Source of the DNA: Halobacteriales archaeon QS_4_69_34
GTDB lineage: Archaea > Halobacteriota > Halobacteria > Halobacteriales > Halococcaceae
Assembly (NCBI GenBank): GCA_003021045.1
Contig: PXRN01000034.1
Coordinates: 1-64,000 of the forward strand
Length of the DNA stretch: 64,000 nucleotides
Reading direction: 5' to 3'
The position numbers and the translations under genes are program-made. Of the stretch, positions 8,011-16,321 are shown one piece after another. The first letter of the stretch is position 1; every line of letters starts with the position of its first letter. The notes under the pieces were generated by a model. That model was not told where the DNA came from, did not search any database, and worked only from the letters and a program-made list of their open reading frames with translations.

Positions 8011-9126
8011 GTGGCGACAACCCTCCATCGAAAGGATTTCTACGGGACGATCCGAGGACGGTTCGTGGACGACGTTCCGGAGGCTCGGGAGATACCGGCC
8101 TCGACCGTCGAGGAGATGGTCGGATCGATCGAGCCGGCCGCGGAGGTCCGAGAGATAGACGCGGCCGAGCGGGGCTTCTGTTCGGTCTACCGGGTCGTCG
8201 TTTCCGGCGACGGGCGCACTCGGGAGCGATATCTGAAGGCGTCACCCGACGGGCAGCCGTGGGGTATCCCGGTCGAGGCGCGGATTCAGGCTGTGCTCGA
8301 CGCCCGTACGTCGATCCCGGTGCCGGGGGTGTGCGGCGTCGTCGACGACCACGAGTCCCTCCCGACGCCGTTCTATCTCACGGACGCGCTGCCCGGCGCA
8401 GAGCTGCCCTACGAGCACGTCTCCCGCCTCGAAGACGGCCCGCTCCGGCGGCTCGCCCGGGAGACGGGCGAGTGTTTGGCCGAGCTGCACTCGGTTCCGG
8501 CGGTCGATAGCTTCGGCCACGTCCGCCACGACGGTCCCGAACTGAGCGGTGGCCGCCCCGACGGCGACCCGGCGCACCTGACCGTCGGGACCCCCCGTGA
8601 CGACTGGCCGACCTACCTCCGCGACCGCGTCGACCGGGCGCTCGACCGTCACGCCGACTCCCGGTTCTCGGCGCTGACGGCCGAACTGGATCGGTGGTTC
8701 GAGACGGGCATCGAGGAGCTGGAGGGACCGTTCGAGCCCGTCCTCGGGCGCAACGATCACGGGCTCCACAACCTCCTCGTCGATCCCGAGACGGGCGCGA
8801 TCACCGCGATGCTCGATTGGGCGTACACGCTCGCCGTGCCGGCGGCCTTCGACTTCGAGTTCGCCGTCTACCTCCTCGGCGGGGCCTTCCTGGCCGGCCT
8901 CCCCGACGTCCCGGACCGCCGGCCGCTCGTGCGGGACGCGATGCTGGCCGGCTATCGAACGGAGGCACCGGCCCGCGCCGCGGCGCTCTCGACTCCCGAG
9001 CCGCTCTACGAGGCGTTGGCGATGGTCCGAATCATGAACGACTTCCACCGTCTGGACCTCCCCGACGGAACCGAAGGGGCCGTGATGGCGCGCATCGGTA
9101 GCGACATGCAGTCCCTGCTGGACTGA
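8011..9126 (+). CDS. aminoglycoside-phosphotransferase-fold kinase
   Basis: This 371-residue protein (GTG start at 8011) has the APH/choline-kinase fold. Visible are an N-lobe with 'SVYRVVVS...RYLKASP' including the ATP-binding Lys, the hinge 'FYLTDALPG', 'ELHSVPA', a Brenner-like catalytic loop 'GRNDHGLHNLLVDPETG' and the metal-binding 'AMLDWAYT'. In archaea such proteins phosphorylate small molecules, and resistance is not implied. The phosphotransferase fold is clear; the substrate is not. Gene starts further downstream are possible. Confidence 0.8.
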   Translation: MATTLHRKDFYGTIRGRFVDDVPEAREIPASTVEEMVGSIEPAAEVREIDAAERGFCSVYRVVVSGDGRTRERYLKASPDGQPWGIPVEARIQAVLDARTSIPVPGVCGVVDDHESLPTPFYLTDALPGAELPYEHVSRLEDGPLRRLARETGECLAELHSVPAVDSFGHVRHDGPELSGGRPDGDPAHLTVGTPRDDWPTYLRDRVDRALDRHADSRFSALTAELDRWFETGIEELEGPFEPVLGRNDHGLHNLLVDPETGAITAMLDWAYTLAVPAAFDFEFAVYLLGGAFLAGLPDVPDRRPLVRDAMLAGYRTEAPARAAALSTPEPLYEALAMVRIMNDFHRLDLPDGTEGAVMARIGSDMQSLLD

Positions 9127-9236
9127 GAACGACCGCGACGGCTCCGGGACGTACCCTCGGTCGGAAGTGGGGTGGGCAACGGGACGAATTCGACACGGAC
9201 GCCGTGGAGACGCGAAGACGAGCCAGGTAGAGAGCC

Positions 9237-10412
9237 CTACACCACGCCGAGGTCCCGGGGATAGTCGTTCAGGTTCTCGCAGCCGGTCTCGGTCACCACG
9301 AGGAGGTCTTCGAGACGGACGCCGCCGAACCCCCGTTCGTACAGTCCGGGCTCGACCGTGACGACGTGGCCGGGCCGGAGCTCCCCGCCGCCCCAGCTGA
9401 GTTTCGGTCGTTCGTGGAGGTCGAGCCCGACGCCGTGGCCGGTGGCACTCGTGAAGCCGTCCTCGGTGGTCTCGTCGGTTCGGAGCGTCGGATACCCCTC
9501 GCGCTCGAAGACATCACACACCCTATGGTTCACTTCCTCGCCGGCGACACCCGGCTGGATCGTCTCCAGCGCCGCCTCGTGGGCCTCACGGACGAGGGCG
9601 TACCACTCCTCGATCTTCGCTCCCGGCTCGCCCTTGACGAACGTCCGGGTCACGTCGCCGAAGTACCGCGACTGCTCGTGCTGCGGGGCGATGTCGACGA
9701 TGACTGGTTCGTTCGCCTCGATCGGCCCCGAGCCGACCGCGTGGCCGTGGGCGCTCTCCGCGCCGGAGGCGACGATGCAGGTGGCCGTCCTACAGCTTCT
9801 TTCGAGAAGCGTGGTCTCGATGGTCCGGCGGACCCGCTCGCTCGTCACCGCTTCCCCGTCGAGACGCAGGACGCCAGCTTCGACCGTCGCGCGCTCGAAC
9901 GTTCCCTCCGCGGCAGCCATCGCCGCCTCGGCTGCCCGCTGTGTCGTCGCGATGTGCTCGATCTCCGCGTCGGTCTTCACCGCGCGGATGCTGCCCACGG
10001 CGTCGTCGTAATCCGGGACGACCCCGATGTCCCGATCGCGCAGTACGTCCGCGGTTCCGGTCGGAAAGGCGGTCGGGACCGACACCGAGTCGATCCCGCA
10101 CTCGTCGAGAAACGCCGCCGTCGTGAGGGGGCCAGCCTTCCGCGACCCGTGTTCGAGGACCCGTTCGCCGTAATCGAACGCCGAGAACCGGCGGACGCTA
10201 TCGCCGTCGCTGTCGCTACTCGCTCGCGCGTATTCGAGATCGGGAACGAGCAACCGAATCTCGCCGTCGGTGTAGAGCGTGCGAAAGCTCCCCGGGGCGT
10301 CGAACCCCGAGAGGTAGTACTGATCGCCGTCTTCGCCGCCGGCGTCGAGCAGATACCCGTCGGTCCCCGTTTCGTCGAGACGTGCCGTTAGCTCCGGATA
10401 GGCGGGGAGCAT
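9237..10412 (-). CDS. M24 metallopeptidase, Xaa-Pro aminopeptidase-like
   Basis: The ATG at 10412 gives 391 residues; the much longer open frame is antisense to the thiolase and is not real. A creatinase-type N-domain (about 1-150) precedes the pita-bread catalytic domain. Metal ligands visible are Asp in 'VIVDIAPQ', Asp in 'YFGDVTRTF', His in '[10 protein letters not shown]', Glu in 'VTVEPGLYE' and Glu in 'VRLEDLLVV'. Members cleave N-terminal Xaa-Pro bonds in cytoplasmic peptides. It is divergent from the thiolase; the 162-bp gap holds both promoters. Confidence 0.9.
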   Translation of the reverse strand: MLPAYPELTARLDETGTDGYLLDAGGEDGDQYYLSGFDAPGSFRTLYTDGEIRLLVPDLEYARASSDSDGDSVRRFSAFDYGERVLEHGSRKAGPLTTAAFLDECGIDSVSVPTAFPTGTADVLRDRDIGVVPDYDDAVGSIRAVKTDAEIEHIATTQRAAEAAMAAAEGTFERATVEAGVLRLDGEAVTSERVRRTIETTLLERSCRTATCIVASGAESAHGHAVGSGPIEANEPVIVDIAPQHEQSRYFGDVTRTFVKGEPGAKIEEWYALVREAHEAALETIQPGVAGEEVNHRVCDVFEREGYPTLRTDETTEDGFTSATGHGVGLDLHERPKLSWGGGELRPGHVVTVEPGLYERGFGGVRLEDLLVVTETGCENLNDYPRDLGVV

Positions 10413-10540
10413 GGGCGCGACGAAGAGGGAAGCCGGCAAAACGGTACCGTTCCGACGGAACTCCACTCGGCCTTCGATCGCGCCGTGGACGTTCGTCAGC
10501 AGAACGCCTCGCTCCCGGCCGCGACGGCGCGGGCGGAGGA

Positions 10541-10547
10541 TACATAA
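10541..10547 (+). promoter_or_regulatory. TATA-like element of the thiolase gene
   Basis: TACATAA at 10541-10547 lies about 30 nt before the ATG at 10575, the spacing expected for a near-leaderless transcript, and supports that ATG over the TTG at 10563. Confidence 0.4.
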
Positions 10548-10574
10548 GCGCGCCCGCCCCAGTTGCACAAGACC

Positions 10575-11723
10575 ATGCAAGACGCTGTCATCGTCGACGC
10601 CGTCCGGACGCCCTTTGGCAAGCGCGACGGGTCCTTTCAGGACACCCACCCACAGGACCTCGCGGCCGAGCCCCTGACCGCCCTCGAGGAGCGCAACGGG
10701 TTCGACTCCGGGACGATCGAGGACGTGATCTACGGCTGCGTGACGCCCATCGACGAGCAGGGACTGAACATCGGTCGGCTCGCGCCGATGGTCGCCGGCT
10801 GGGGCGAGGAGATCCCGGGCGTCCAACTCAACCGGATGTGTGGCTCGGGCCAGCAGGCCGTGAACTTCGCCGCCGGGCAGATCCGTGGTGGGATGCACGA
10901 CGTGCTCGTTGCGGGCGGCGTCGAGCACATGACCCGCGTGCCGATGGGATCCGATGGAAATTCGGTGACCGACACCTACTTCGAGCACTTCGACGAGGTC
11001 ACCACGCAAGGCGAAGGCGCGGAGCGCATCGCCGAGCAGTGGGGGTTCTCCCGGGACGACGTCGACTCCATCGCCGTTGACTCCCAGCAGCGCTGGGGCG
11101 AGGCGTGGGAAGCGGGCCACTACGACGACCAGATCACAGCCGTCGAGACCGAACTCGACGGCGAGCCCGTCACCGTAGAGCAGGACGAGCACCCCCGTCC
11201 CGAGACCACCAAGGAGGCCCTCGATGGGCTGCCGCTCGCCTTCCGCGAGGAAGGGAACGGCGTGATCCACGCCGGCAACTCCTCGGGCATCGTCGACGGG
11301 TCGGGCGCGCTGCTGGTGGCGAGCGAGGAGGCCGCCGCCGAGCACGGCTGGGACCCGATGGCCCGGATCGTCGACAGCCACGTGGTCGGCGTCGATCCCG
11401 TGACGATGCTGACGGGGCCGATCCCTGCGACCCAAGAGATCCTCGAAGGGAACGACATGGACGTGGGGGACATCGACCTCTTCGAGGTCAACGAGGCGTT
11501 CGCGTCGGTGATCGCCGCGTGGCTGGAAGAGACCGGCGCCGACTGGGAGAACGTCAACGTCAACGGCGGCGCGATCGCCCACGGCCACCCGCTGGGTGCG
11601 ACCGGCTCGGCCCTGATGACGAAGCTCGCCCACGACCTCGAACGCACGGGCGGGGACTACGGACTCTGTACGATGTGTATCGGTTTCGGGCAGGGCGTCG
11701 CCACGATCATCGAGCGAGTGTAG
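10575..11723 (+). CDS. thiolase (acetyl-CoA C-acyltransferase)
   Basis: The 382-residue protein has the nucleophilic Cys in 'NRMCGSGQQAVNFAAG' (about residue 88), the histidine motif 'NVNGGAIAHGHPLGATGS' and the second catalytic Cys in 'CTMCIGFGQG'. All three catalytic positions are present, and the length fits the tetrameric thiolase family. It condenses acetyl-CoA units or cleaves beta-ketoacyl-CoA; direction cannot be told. It is a single gene, with no neighbouring beta-oxidation genes (an enoyl-CoA hydratase lies at 50.5 kb). Confidence 0.93.
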   Translation: MQDAVIVDAVRTPFGKRDGSFQDTHPQDLAAEPLTALEERNGFDSGTIEDVIYGCVTPIDEQGLNIGRLAPMVAGWGEEIPGVQLNRMCGSGQQAVNFAAGQIRGGMHDVLVAGGVEHMTRVPMGSDGNSVTDTYFEHFDEVTTQGEGAERIAEQWGFSRDDVDSIAVDSQQRWGEAWEAGHYDDQITAVETELDGEPVTVEQDEHPRPETTKEALDGLPLAFREEGNGVIHAGNSSGIVDGSGALLVASEEAAAEHGWDPMARIVDSHVVGVDPVTMLTGPIPATQEILEGNDMDVGDIDLFEVNEAFASVIAAWLEETGADWENVNVNGGAIAHGHPLGATGSALMTKLAHDLERTGGDYGLCTMCIGFGQGVATIIERV

Positions 11724-11773
11724 CCTACGACGACGGTCATCGAACGGACGTCGTCCGCGACGATCCTCGACCG

Positions 11774-11790
11774 CGTCGGGGATCCCGACG
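11774..11790 (+). terminator. GC-rich hairpin after the thiolase gene
   Basis: CGTCGGG and CCCGACG form a 7-bp stem with a 3-nt loop, about 50 nt after the thiolase stop. There is no downstream T tract, so a terminator role is only possible. Confidence 0.2.
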
Positions 11791-11908
11791 ATCCCCACGG
11801 CCCGACCCCCCACGGCTCGATCGAGGGGAGGGAGGTGAGAACAGAGGGTCGCGGCCGTAGCGTTCGGTCCCGACAGGCTTAATCGTCACTCGGTAGAACG
11901 AATCGGCA

Positions 11909-13105
11909 GTGAAAAGACGACGCTTTCTCCGGCGAACCGGCGCGGGACTGGCCGGGGCTGCCGTGCTCGCCGGCTGCACGGGTACTGGCGATGGAGACGC
12001 CGGCAACGGCAACGGCAAGGCCGGGACGCCGTCCGAGGCCGGCGACGGCAGCACCGAAACGTCGACAGCGGGGACGACGAACACCGCCGGGGGGACGGCC
12101 GGCAGCGGGGAGACGACCGGCACCGCGGGCGACAGCCCGAGCGGCACGCTCACGGTTGCAACCTACTCGTCGTTCACCGGCGAGGGCACGGCCGGAAACT
12201 GGCTCAAGTCGGCCTTCGAGGAGACCTACCCGGGCACGACCGTCGAGTTCGTCACCCCCGACAACGGCGTCAATCGGTACATCCAGCGCCGATCGCAGGG
12301 AGCCCCGATCGACGCCGACCTCTACGTCGGTCTGAACACGGACGAACTCGTCCGGGCCGACCGGGAGCTCGAAGAGCCCCTCTTTCGCTCCGTCGCGAAC
12401 CGGCTCGACCGGGCCGATACCGTGAAGGACGCGCTCCGCATCGACCCCGAGGGCCGCGCGATTCCCTACGACACGGGGTACATCAGCCTCGTCTACAGCG
12501 AGGATGAGGTCGACGATCCGAACAGCTTCGACGCACTGCTCGAGCCCGCCTACGAGAACGCCCTCATCGCCGAGAACGCCCAGCAGTCGGATCCCGGGCG
12601 GGCGTTTCTCTTCTGGACGATCATCGCGAAGGGCGCGGACGGCTACCTCGATTACTGGCAGGGACTCGTCGACAACGGGGTGCAGATCCTCGCCGACTGG
12701 GAGCCCGCCTACCAGGCCTACCTCGACGGCGAGGCCCCGATGGTCGTCTCCTACTCGACCGATCAGGTGTTCTATCACGGCGAGGACGTCGACATGTCCA
12801 GACACCGGATCGGTTTCCTGAACGATCAGGGCTACGCGAACCCCGAGGCGATGGCGCTGTTCGAGGGGACGGAGCAGGCCGCCCTCGCGCGCCGGTTCGT
12901 GGACTTCGCGCTGACCGAGGAGGCCCAAGCCGAGATCGCGGTCCGGAACGTCCAGTTCCCCGCGGTCGAGGGGGTCGAGCCCGGCGCGGAGTTCTCGAAG
13001 TACGCCCTCGAACCGCCCGAGCCGGTCACCATGACCTACGACGAGCTGTCGGGATCGGTCGAGACGTGGGTCGAGCAGTGGGCCCGGCAGATCGCCGGCG
13101 GGTGA
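11909..13105 (+). CDS. thiB: thiamine-type ABC transporter substrate-binding lipoprotein
   Basis: The GTG start at 11909 gives 398 residues beginning with a Tat signal: twin arginines in 'KRRRFLRRTG', a hydrophobic stretch and the lipobox 'LAGC'. A Gly/Thr-rich linker (to about residue 80) tethers the periplasmic-binding fold. 'LTVATYSSF', 'FVTPDNGVNRYIQR', 'YDTGYISLVY' and 'PMVVSYSTD' match the thiamine/TbpA-type iron/thiamine-binding family. Its stop overlaps the permease start (GTGA). Together with the next two genes it forms a complete importer. No TPP-riboswitch consensus was recognisable upstream. Thiamine is the likely ligand by family. Confidence 0.82.
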   Translation: MKRRRFLRRTGAGLAGAAVLAGCTGTGDGDAGNGNGKAGTPSEAGDGSTETSTAGTTNTAGGTAGSGETTGTAGDSPSGTLTVATYSSFTGEGTAGNWLKSAFEETYPGTTVEFVTPDNGVNRYIQRRSQGAPIDADLYVGLNTDELVRADRELEEPLFRSVANRLDRADTVKDALRIDPEGRAIPYDTGYISLVYSEDEVDDPNSFDALLEPAYENALIAENAQQSDPGRAFLFWTIIAKGADGYLDYWQGLVDNGVQILADWEPAYQAYLDGEAPMVVSYSTDQVFYHGEDVDMSRHRIGFLNDQGYANPEAMALFEGTEQAALARRFVDFALTEEAQAEIAVRNVQFPAVEGVEPGAEFSKYALEPPEPVTMTYDELSGSVETWVEQWARQIAGG

Positions 13106-14949
13106 GGGCGGCCGAACGGCTCGGCGAGCGGACCGAGCGACTCGGTGGATGGGCCGGCCGATGCGGCGGCCGCGTCGAGCGGCTCGCGCTCCCGCTGGGC
13201 GTCGCGCTGACGGTCGCTGCACTGACGCTCGTCTTCTACTACCCCGTCGGGAGCGTGCTGATCGAGGCGGTCGTTCGCGGCGGCCGGCTAACGGCCACAC
13301 CGCTTCTGGACGTGCTGGCCAACCCCTTCTACACCGGCGTCGCCCACCACCTCTTCGCTGATCTGTGGGGCGTTCCGGCGGGGACGATCGAGTGGGTGCG
13401 GGCCGGATTCCGGCCGGTCGAGTTCGGTCTGTTCGGCTTCACGACCTATCAGGCACTGCTCTCGACGCTCGCCAGCGTCGCCCTCGGCCTCCCGGGCGCG
13501 TACCTGCTCGCGCGCTACGAGTTCCGGGGTCGCCGACTGGTGCGCTCGCTGACGATCCTGCCGTTCGTGCTGCCCTCGATCATGGTCGCGGTCGGCTTCC
13601 TTGCGATGTTCGGACGCAACGGTACCCTCAACGACCTGCTCGGTACTGTGGGTTTCGGTCCCGTCGACGCGCTCTTTACCCTGGAGATTGTCGTCCTCGC
13701 CCACGCCTTCTACAACGCGCCCCTCGTCGTCCGGCTGGTGGCCGCCGCGTGGGAGGGGGTCGACGCCCGCCGCGTCGAGACCGCGCGGGCGCTGGGTGCC
13801 TCGCCCGCCCGCGCCGTCCGGGACGTCGTCCTTCCGCGGGTGCTGCCCGCACTGCTGACCGCGGCGCTGCTCGCGTTCGTCTTCACGTTCATGTCCTTTC
13901 CGATCGTGCTCGCGCTCGGGGGTCTCCGGCTCGCCACCGTCGAAGTGTGGCTGTTCGCGCGGGTGCGAGACCTCGAACTGGCCGAGGCGGCGACGCTCGG
14001 GGCCATCGAGACCGCGCTGTCGGTCGCCCTGATCTACCTCTACCTCCGGTACGAGGCGCACCAGGCCGACGCCGGCACTGGCGGCACGGCGCTGGCCCGC
14101 CGCCCGCTCCTCGCGGGGTGGCGGACGCTCCGTGACCCTCTCCGGATGGGGCTGCTGGCCTATGCCGCCCTCGCGCTGGTGGTCTTCGTCGGGCCGCTTT
14201 CGAGCCTGCTCGTCGAGAGCGTGACCGGGCCGGGCGGGAAGCTCACTGCGGCGTACTACGAGTTCCTGTTCGCACAGCAGTCCGCTACGGCGGTCGGAAC
14301 CACCAAGCCCTTGCCGGCGATCGTCAACTCCCTCGTCTTCGGCGTCGGGACCCTCCTGCTGGCGGTCCCGATGGGGATCGTCGTCTCGGTCGTCGCCACT
14401 CGCGGCGGTCCGGGGAGCCGGGCGGCCGAGACGGTGTTGAGCGCGTCGCTCGCCGTCAGCGGCATCGTCGTCGGGCTGGGGCTGCTCCGAACGCTGGTCT
14501 TCGGGACCCGGATACTGGGGCGACGGATCGTCCTGACGGGGGCGGTCGTGATCGTCCTCGCTCACGCGGTCGCGGCCTACCCCTTCGTCAGCCGGAATCT
14601 CACCCCGGCGCTGGGGCGTCTCGACCCCCGGTTCACCGACGCGGCCCGCTCGCTCGGTGCGAGCCCCCTCCGGGCACTGATCGACGTCGAACTGCCCCTC
14701 GTCGCGCCCGCCGTGCTCGCGGGCGCGGCGTTCGCTTTCGCCATCAGTATCGGGGAGTTCGATTCCACAGTACTGCTCGCCGAGGGTGTAAGTAGCTACA
14801 CGATGCCGGTCGCGCTCGAACGCTACATCGGGAATCGCTCGCTCGGGCCGAGCCTCGGGCCGGCGACCGCGATGGGCACCGTACTGTTGCTGGTGACGGC
14901 CGTCAGCTTCGTCGCCATCGATCGCCTCGGGGGACGGTGGGAGCCGTGA
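13102..14949 (+). CDS. thiP: ABC transporter permease, ThiP-like (fused double permease)
   Basis: The GTG start at 13102 sits inside the preceding stop (GTGA) and gives 615 residues, the double length of ThiP/SfuB-type permeases. About twelve TM helices are visible, and two EAA loops: 'ETARALGASPARAVRDVVLP' in the first half and 'DAARSLGASPLRALIDVELP' in the second. Each loop docks to one subunit of the ATPase dimer. It is translationally coupled on both sides (GTGA at 13102 and 14946). It is the membrane channel of the presumed thiamine importer. Confidence 0.85.
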   Translation: MRAAERLGERTERLGGWAGRCGGRVERLALPLGVALTVAALTLVFYYPVGSVLIEAVVRGGRLTATPLLDVLANPFYTGVAHHLFADLWGVPAGTIEWVRAGFRPVEFGLFGFTTYQALLSTLASVALGLPGAYLLARYEFRGRRLVRSLTILPFVLPSIMVAVGFLAMFGRNGTLNDLLGTVGFGPVDALFTLEIVVLAHAFYNAPLVVRLVAAAWEGVDARRVETARALGASPARAVRDVVLPRVLPALLTAALLAFVFTFMSFPIVLALGGLRLATVEVWLFARVRDLELAEAATLGAIETALSVALIYLYLRYEAHQADAGTGGTALARRPLLAGWRTLRDPLRMGLLAYAALALVVFVGPLSSLLVESVTGPGGKLTAAYYEFLFAQQSATAVGTTKPLPAIVNSLVFGVGTLLLAVPMGIVVSVVATRGGPGSRAAETVLSASLAVSGIVVGLGLLRTLVFGTRILGRRIVLTGAVVIVLAHAVAAYPFVSRNLTPALGRLDPRFTDAARSLGASPLRALIDVELPLVAPAVLAGAAFAFAISIGEFDSTVLLAEGVSSYTMPVALERYIGNRSLGPSLGPATAMGTVLLLVTAVSFVAIDRLGGRWEP

Positions 14950-16022
14950 CGCGAGCGCGGGACGGGAGCGCCGGCGATCGAACCGCGGCGGGCGTCGAAC
15001 TCGCCGGCGTCGGTGTGAGCTTCGACGGCGTGCGCGCCCTCGAGGACCTCTCGATCGCGGTGGCGGCGGGCGAGTTCTTCACCCTCGTCGGTCCATCGGG
15101 CTGTGGGAAGACCACGGCTCTCAGGACGGTCGCGGGCTTCGAGACGCCCGACGCCGGCCGGGTTCGGATCGGCGACACGGACGTCACCGGCACGCCGCCC
15201 GAACAGCGTGGCGTCGGCATCGTCTTCCAGCACTACGCGCTGTTCGAGCACATGACCGCCCGAGAGAACGTCGCCTACGGGCTCCGGTTCGCCGACCCGC
15301 CGGGCGGCGTCGACCGGGCGGATCGCGTCGACGAGCTGCTCGCGCTGGTCGACATGGCGGGGCTGGGCGAGCGCGATCCCGCGGCGCTGTCGGGCGGCCA
15401 AAAACAGCGGATCGCGCTCGCGCGCGCGCTCGCTCCCGGGCCCGACGTGCTGCTGCTCGACGAGCCCCTCTCGGCGCTCGACGCGCGCCTGCGCGAGCGC
15501 CTCCGGGTCAGGGTTGGGGAGATCCAGCGCGCGCTCGGGATCACCACGATCTACGTGACCCACGATCAGGCCGAGGCGCTGGCGATCAGCGACCGCGTCG
15601 CCGTGATGTGTGACGGCCGGATCGAGCAGGTCGACACCCCCGAGCGGGTCTACCGCGAGCCGGCCTCCCGGTTCGTCGCCGAGTTCGTCGGCGACAACAA
15701 CGTCTTCGAGGCACGGGTGACGGCAACCGAGCCGCCCACGGCGTCGGTCGCGGGCGTCGACGCGGCGCTCCCGCTTCCCCGCGGGACGTCGGTCGGCGCC
15801 GGCGAGCCGGTGACGCTCTGTGTCCGCCCGGAGGCGATTCGCTTCGAGGGGGGCGAGACGACGCTCGACGCGACCGTCGCGAGCGCCGAGTTCCTCGGCG
15901 ACGCCTACCGGCTCCACTGTGACTGGCACGGCCACACGTTACTGGCGAAGACCGACGCCCGGCGCACTCCGGGTGAGACCGTGCAGCTGGGCGTCGACGC
16001 GGCTGACGTCCGCGTGCTGTAA
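14946..16022 (+). CDS. thiQ: ABC transporter ATP-binding protein (thiamine/iron/spermidine type)
   Basis: The GTG start at 14946 overlaps the permease stop (GTGA) and gives 358 residues. It has Walker A 'GPSGCGKTTA', the Q-loop 'VFQHYALFEH', signature 'LSGGQKQR', Walker B 'VLLLDEPLSALD' and the H-loop 'YVTHDQ'. The last 100 residues are a TOBE domain, as in PotA/FbpC-type ATPases, and longer than classical ThiQ. It powers the importer encoded by the two upstream genes. Confidence 0.88.
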   Translation: MTRARDGSAGDRTAAGVELAGVGVSFDGVRALEDLSIAVAAGEFFTLVGPSGCGKTTALRTVAGFETPDAGRVRIGDTDVTGTPPEQRGVGIVFQHYALFEHMTARENVAYGLRFADPPGGVDRADRVDELLALVDMAGLGERDPAALSGGQKQRIALARALAPGPDVLLLDEPLSALDARLRERLRVRVGEIQRALGITTIYVTHDQAEALAISDRVAVMCDGRIEQVDTPERVYREPASRFVAEFVGDNNVFEARVTATEPPTASVAGVDAALPLPRGTSVGAGEPVTLCVRPEAIRFEGGETTLDATVASAEFLGDAYRLHCDWHGHTLLAKTDARRTPGETVQLGVDAADVRVL

Positions 16023-16057
16023 CCGATCCACCAGCGGGGCCGTAGCGACCGTCAGGG

Positions 16058-16178
16058 CTCCAACTGCCAAAGAGCGCCTGAACGTCCACGACGTCCGTGC
16101 TACCGTCGCCGTCGACGTCCTCGGAGAGCCCGCCCCGATCGGGATCGAGCGCGACCGACCCGACGCCGCCGACCACGG
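16058..16178 (-). pseudogene. remnant of a dockerin-like secreted-protein C-terminus
   Basis: The minus strand here reads ...LDPDRGGLSEDV followed by 'DGDGSTDVVDVQALFGSW'. This is the calcium-loop dockerin motif that ends many haloarchaeal secreted and cell-surface proteins ('DVNGDGxxDVVDVQALF'). There is no start codon in a sensible position and no upstream domain; the frame passes into the thiQ gene on one side and is lost on the other. It is opposite in strand to its neighbours. I interpret it as the last trace of a deleted surface-protein gene. Confidence 0.55.
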
Positions 16179-16293
16179 CACCGGCTGCTCGACGAGGGCT
16201 GGCGCTGGGCGCGAGAGACGTATCGACGACGCTTCCGGAACCGGTCCGGCGCGTCCTCTCTAGGATGGCGATCACACTGCACGACCGATTCTC

Positions 16294-16299
16294 CTTTAG
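16294..16299 (+). promoter_or_regulatory. TATA-like element of ileS
   Basis: CTTTAG at 16294-16299 is about 26 nt before the ATG at 16322, which favours that ATG over the in-frame ATG at 16316. Confidence 0.35.
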
Positions 16300-16321
16300 T
16301 CCCCGCCGGACACGGATGGGT

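Noticed and set aside
10412-11813. Long minus-strand extension of the M24 peptidase ORF across the thiolase gene
   Set aside because: It is antisense to a secure thiolase, and the M24 homologues begin at the ATG at 10412.
11724-11908. TPP riboswitch upstream of the thiBPQ-like operon
   Set aside because: No CTGAGA-type core or thi-box was recognisable, and the TATA-like element close to the GTG start leaves little room for a leader.
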